Positions 59,726-64,000 of a stretch of DNA of 64,000 bases are shown here, piece by piece. The position numbers and the translations under genes are program-made. The notes below the pieces were generated by a model that saw only the letters and a list, made by a program, of their open reading frames with translations, searched no databases and was not told where the DNA came from. How positions within the stretch are numbered: position 1 is the first letter of the stretch; each line of letters begins with the position of its first letter. This DNA is from an uncultured Flavobacteriales bacterium (lineage in GTDB: Bacteria > Bacteroidota > Bacteroidia > Flavobacteriales_D > Parvicellaceae). The DNA lies in contig CALSMU010000021.1 of NCBI GenBank assembly GCA_943787535.1, positions 1 through 64,000 on the forward strand, read 5' to 3'.

Positions 59726-61327
59726 ATGTCAGATAAAGTATATGATCACATTATTATAGGTTCTGGTTTTGGAGGCTCAGTTTCTGCTATGCGGCTTGCT
59801 GAAAAAGGGTATGATGTACTTGTATTGGAAATGGGAAAAGAGTACAAAGCAAAAGACTTTCCAAAGAACAACTGGAAATTAGCGAAGTTTTTCTGGAGTC
59901 CAATGTTTCGGTGGTTCGGTTTTCAGCGTTTAACCTTTTTTAAAAATGTTTTTATACTCAGTGGAGTAGGTGTTGGTGGTGGAAGTTTGGTGTACGCTAA
60001 CACACATATGTTTCCACCAGATGAATTTTTCTCTAATCCTTCGTGGACTAAATCTAAAGACTGGAAACAAACCTTGCTTCCTTTTTATGAAAAGGCCAAG
60101 TTTATGTTGGGGACAGTAAAGAACAAAACATTTGGAGAGGAAGACGCTATTCTGAAAGAGATAGCTCAAGAAATGGGGAGACCTGAATCTTTTGAGGGCG
60201 TTGATGTAGGTGTGTATTTTGGAGATACGGAAAAAGAAATAGACCCTTATTTTAAAGGTTTAGGACCGATGCGAAAGGGGTGTACCGAATGCGCAGGTTG
60301 TATGGTTGGTTGCAAAGAAACCGCAAAGAATTCGTTGGATTATAACTATTTATATTTTGCGCAAAAATTTGGTGCAAAAATTAAAGCTGAAACCAAAGCA
60401 ACTAAGATTGAATACGATGGTGAATTGTATACTATTCATACGGTTAGTAGTACTGCATTTCTATCCAAAAAAAGACAGGTGTTTAAAACAAAAAATATTG
60501 TATTTGCAGCTGGTGTATTAGGAACAATGGATATTCTTTTGAAACAAAAGCACAAGTACAAAACCTTGACAAACTTATCGGAAACACTTGGAGAAAATTT
60601 AAGAACTAACTCTGAAACGCTTTGCGGTGTTACATCAAAGGATAAAAAATTGAATAATGGTATAGCGATTTCTTCCATTTTTAATCCAGACGATGATACA
60701 CATATAGAAATTGTTAAATACTCTAGCGGGTCAAATTCTATGAAAATTTTCTCGACATTGGCCACAAGGCAGTCCACACCATTCCTGAGGCCATTCGTAT
60801 GGTTTGGAAATATTTTCTATAAACCAAGAGCATTCTTTAAACAATTAATTGGAAGAAAGTTTGCGGAGAAATCAGTTGTATTTTTGGTTATGCAAAGCCT
60901 CGACAATTCTATGAAAATGGTTTATAAGCGTTTTCCTTTCTCAAGAATCAGCATCGAGAATAAAAAAGAAAATAGAGTTCCAGCATATATTGATATCGGA
61001 CAAAAGGTGATGCATCGCTATGCAGAAAAAGTAGATGGTCTTCCTCAAAATGCAACAACCGAAGTTTTATTTAATATGTCTTCTACGGCCCATATTTTAG
61101 GTGGAATTCCCATGGGAGAAACCGATAAAACTGGGGTTGTAAATGACAAGTTTGAAGTGTTTAACTATCCAGGAATGATGATTCTAGATGGATCTATCAT
61201 TCCAGGGAATTTAGGTGTTAATCCGAGTCTAACAATTACTGCCATAAGTGAATACGCAATGGCATTAGTGCCAAAAAAAGAGGGGAGTAGTACTGTTTCC
61301 TTGGAAGAACAAATGGCAAATTTGTAG
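59726..61327 (+). CDS. GMC-family oxidoreductase (cholesterol-oxidase-like)
   Basis: DHIIIGSGFGGSVSAMRLAEKGYDVLVLEMG; C-term MMILDGSIIPGNLGVNPSLTITAISEYAM. Confidence 0.93.
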   Translation: MSDKVYDHIIIGSGFGGSVSAMRLAEKGYDVLVLEMGKEYKAKDFPKNNWKLAKFFWSPMFRWFGFQRLTFFKNVFILSGVGVGGGSLVYANTHMFPPDEFFSNPSWTKSKDWKQTLLPFYEKAKFMLGTVKNKTFGEEDAILKEIAQEMGRPESFEGVDVGVYFGDTEKEIDPYFKGLGPMRKGCTECAGCMVGCKETAKNSLDYNYLYFAQKFGAKIKAETKATKIEYDGELYTIHTVSSTAFLSKKRQVFKTKNIVFAAGVLGTMDILLKQKHKYKTLTNLSETLGENLRTNSETLCGVTSKDKKLNNGIAISSIFNPDDDTHIEIVKYSSGSNSMKIFSTLATRQSTPFLRPFVWFGNIFYKPRAFFKQLIGRKFAEKSVVFLVMQSLDNSMKMVYKRFPFSRISIENKKENRVPAYIDIGQKVMHRYAEKVDGLPQNATTEVLFNMSSTAHILGGIPMGETDKTGVVNDKFEVFNYPGMMILDGSIIPGNLGVNPSLTITAISEYAMALVPKKEGSSTVSLEEQMANL

Positions 61328-61419
61328 TATTCTAGTAAAGTATTTGTTTAAATAGCACTGTTTATAACTTTGAATTTTTATTTATTTTGTTTTTTTAAAT
61401 CCGATTATTTTTGCAGGTA

Positions 61420-62355
61420 ATGAGGTATTTGTTAACTATATCATTATTGTCATTATCATTTCTTGGGGTTTCTCAATTCATAAAAGATACAGTTATGATG
61501 GGGGAAGATTCAGTTGTTATCTTTTCTGACAAAAGCTGGGAATATATAGATATGCTTGATTTTGATGGAATTGTGAATCCTACATTACATGAAATTATTC
61601 AAGGAGATAGCAATTACTTGTGGAAAGAAAATTGGGATACCCAAGTACCTTATACTTATGATAATGATTTATCTAAAATTCCAGATACATTATGGCTCTG
61701 TAATGTAGATTCTAACCATAATAAATTCTGTATGCCACATCCAGGATTGGTCACATCAAGGTTTAAATACCGCGGAAGGAAATTTCATTATGGCATTGAT
61801 GTTGACTTAGTTACAGGCGATACTTTAAGTTCTTGTTTTGATGGAATTGTTCGCTATGCAAAATATAATACGGGTGGGTATGGTAACCTTGTAATTATTC
61901 GTCACTACAATGGACTTGAAACGTATTATGCGCATTTAGAAAAGCTTTTTGTTTCTGCAAATCAAGAGGTTAAAGCTGGAGAACATATTGGTTTAGGTGG
62001 AAATACAGGTCATTCTACTGGAGATCACCTGCATTTTGAAATTAGATTTTTTGGCAATGCCTTAAATCCCGAAGAGGTTATTGATTTCAAGAATCGGCAA
62101 CTAAAAAGCGAAAACCTGTTTATTCATGCAGGAATGTTTGCTTATAAAAGAAAATCTTCAAGTAAATCCAATTCTTCTTCAAAAACGAAAACATTGCCCG
62201 GTGACGACAAAGTTACATATCACAAAGTAAGATCAGGGGATTCACTGTTTGCTATGTCACTTAAATACAATACGACTTTGGATAAAATCTGTAAGCTGAA
62301 CGAAATTAAAGCCTCAAAGATCCTGAAAATAGGAGAAATGATCAAAGTTCGGTAA
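61420..62355 (+). CDS. M23 peptidase with C-terminal LysM
   Basis: RKFHYGIDVDLVTGD..TYYAHLEKLFVSANQEVKAGEHIGLGGNTGHSTGDHLHFEIRF; YHKVRSGDSLFAMSLKYNTTLDKICKLN. Confidence 0.95.
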   Translation: MRYLLTISLLSLSFLGVSQFIKDTVMMGEDSVVIFSDKSWEYIDMLDFDGIVNPTLHEIIQGDSNYLWKENWDTQVPYTYDNDLSKIPDTLWLCNVDSNHNKFCMPHPGLVTSRFKYRGRKFHYGIDVDLVTGDTLSSCFDGIVRYAKYNTGGYGNLVIIRHYNGLETYYAHLEKLFVSANQEVKAGEHIGLGGNTGHSTGDHLHFEIRFFGNALNPEEVIDFKNRQLKSENLFIHAGMFAYKRKSSSKSNSSSKTKTLPGDDKVTYHKVRSGDSLFAMSLKYNTTLDKICKLNEIKASKILKIGEMIKVR

Positions 62356-62398
62356 TTCCGTTTTGGAAAGTTATCGAATTCTGCTCTTCACTACTTAG

Positions 62399-63766
62399 CT
62401 ACATTACAACAATATCTGTATACGGCTTGGGTTCTACTTCTTTTTCTGTAAACACTACATTATACTCTTCCAACTCTTTTAAAACAGGCTCGTAAATTTC
62501 TTTATGAATAGGCAATTGCACTCCTTTTAATTGAATAGTTCCATTGAGAATCATTTTTGTACAAATAGCTACCGGCAAGCCAACTGTTTCACTCATTGCT
62601 GTATAAGTTTGATCCTCTCCAATACAAACCATAGAAGAATTTATCTCATGTAATTCACCATCAATTTTAAACCCAAATTTGTGCCACATAACAATCATAT
62701 CCTTGTCGTCTGGATTTAAAGACCATTTTTCTTCTAGGATCTTTTGAAGAATCTGTGCTGGAGTCATATCATTTTCTAAATTCAATGGCTCCTTTTCAAA
62801 TATACCTAACCAAACAAGCCTATCCCAAATGTAATCGTCATGGTCAATTTTCATATAATGACGGAGCTTTAACTCAACTGAATCGTGCGGATTATATGCT
62901 AAAAAAGAATTTATAAAATCTCGTTTCGTCATATTTTTTGAGCCCTCAAGTATATAACTGTCATCAGTTGCTCCCAAAGAAACAAATACATTCCAAGCTC
63001 TACAAAAACCAACTTTTCTAAATGTTCCTCTATATATTGTCGGTATATCTTCCAAACCATAAATTGACCGATACTTTAAGGAATCTCTATTTGCATACCC
63101 TTCAAATTTGCCGTGTCCTTCTACTTCAATAATCTCAGTTCTTCTAAATAATTTATTGTAGGGAATATACTTGTATTGACCTTGCTGAATAAATTTAGCT
63201 GCACTTCCTTGTCCCGCTAAAACAACATTTCTTGGGTTCCAAGTAAATTTATAATTCCAAGGATTGTCATCGCTCTCTGGAGCAACCAAGCCGCCTGTAA
63301 ATGATTCAAAGTATTCAATAACCCCGTTTTTTTCTGCTATTTCATCAAGTACTTTTTTTGCACTCATATGATCAATGCCAGGATCGACTCCAATTTCATT
63401 CATGATAATAATCCCAGCTGCTTTTGCGGCTTCATCTAATTCTTTCATTTCTTCCGAAACATAAGAAGGTGTGATTACATTAATCTTCAATTCAATACAA
63501 TCCTTAACAACTTCTGTATGAAAACGGGCTGGTAACATAGATACAACAAAATCAACTTTTTGCAACTCTGCTCGCCTTAGGTCTTTGTTTAAAGCATCAA
63601 ATTGAAACGCCTCAGCTCTAGAATGTTCTCCTACTTTATCCTGTGCCATTTCAAGATTCATGTCTCCGACTCTGATATACCAATTCTCCTTTTCTGCATT
63701 ATTTAAGAAATAACGAATCATTGATGAAGATGATCTTCCTGCTCCAATTACGAGTATTGTTTTCAT
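62399..63766 (-). CDS. Saccharopine dehydrogenase family protein
   Basis: MKTILVIGAGRSSSSMIRYFL..FVVSMLPARFHTEVVKDCIELKINVITPSYVSEEM..NEIGVDPGIDHMSA. Confidence 0.93.
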   Translation of the reverse strand: MKTILVIGAGRSSSSMIRYFLNNAEKENWYIRVGDMNLEMAQDKVGEHSRAEAFQFDALNKDLRRAELQKVDFVVSMLPARFHTEVVKDCIELKINVITPSYVSEEMKELDEAAKAAGIIIMNEIGVDPGIDHMSAKKVLDEIAEKNGVIEYFESFTGGLVAPESDDNPWNYKFTWNPRNVVLAGQGSAAKFIQQGQYKYIPYNKLFRRTEIIEVEGHGKFEGYANRDSLKYRSIYGLEDIPTIYRGTFRKVGFCRAWNVFVSLGATDDSYILEGSKNMTKRDFINSFLAYNPHDSVELKLRHYMKIDHDDYIWDRLVWLGIFEKEPLNLENDMTPAQILQKILEEKWSLNPDDKDMIVMWHKFGFKIDGELHEINSSMVCIGEDQTYTAMSETVGLPVAICTKMILNGTIQLKGVQLPIHKEIYEPVLKELEEYNVVFTEKEVEPKPYTDIVVM

Positions 63767-63935
63767 TTATTCTGGTTTCGATTTTAAGGTCATAAATGTA
63801 AACACTAAACAAATACCAAGCACCTTCTATTGGTTAACATTTTATTAACAAACTTGTATTGCTAAAAATATTTTTTGGCATAACTATGGTAATGTCATAT
63901 CTAAAAATTAAATTTACTTATCAAAAAGATATTTT

Positions 63936-64000
63936 ATGAAAAAAATATTACTTACGAATGTATTTGCAATTTTGGCTATTCTATCAGGAATAGGTCAGCA
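63936..64000 (+). CDS. N-terminus of a secreted protein (partial, runs off window)
   Basis: ATGAAAAAAATATTACTTACG...: MKKILLTNVFAILAILSGIGQ signal peptide. Confidence 0.7.
   Translation, partial: MKKILLTNVFAILAILSGIGQ

Overview
This 64 kb AT-rich window looks like a Bacteroidota chromosome, probably a marine-type Flavobacteriales relative. Support: T9SS type A C-terminal sorting tails, SpII/SpI secreted proteins, TAnnTTTG-type -7 promoter elements, a fused two-domain E1 2-oxoacid dehydrogenase and a bTHX homologue. Most of the window (about 7.5-64 kb) is an ordinary housekeeping/cell-envelope backbone: non-catalytic-type dihydroorotase, HemB, MsrB, YaaA, FabG, ClpB, L,D-transpeptidases, OmpA/PD40, Fur-family regulator, GMC oxidoreductase and peptidases. 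It has two tRNAs, Arg-TCT on the minus strand and His-GTG on the plus strand. No rRNA, CRISPR array, transposase or integrase was found. The first 7.5 kb reads as an accessory, partly decayed patch on the 3' side of tRNA-Arg. It contains (i) small same-strand ORFs separated by intergenic hairpin elements with a conserved loop motif and covarying arms, (ii) a propeller-sensor gene with an in-frame amber codon and an unusual C-terminus resembling DUF932, and (iii) broken tRNA-Arg copies, including a 17-bp direct repeat of the tRNA 3' end. Other points of interest are a perfect 17-bp palindrome in the divergent promoter between a Fur/Zur-type regulator and a His-rich TonB receptor plus Cys/His lipoprotein, an apparent 1-nt frameshift in hemB, a 39-nt-period SKYDA repeat protein, and a bTHX ribosomal protein with a histone-H1-like tail. 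All family calls come from reading the translations by eye; no database search was run.
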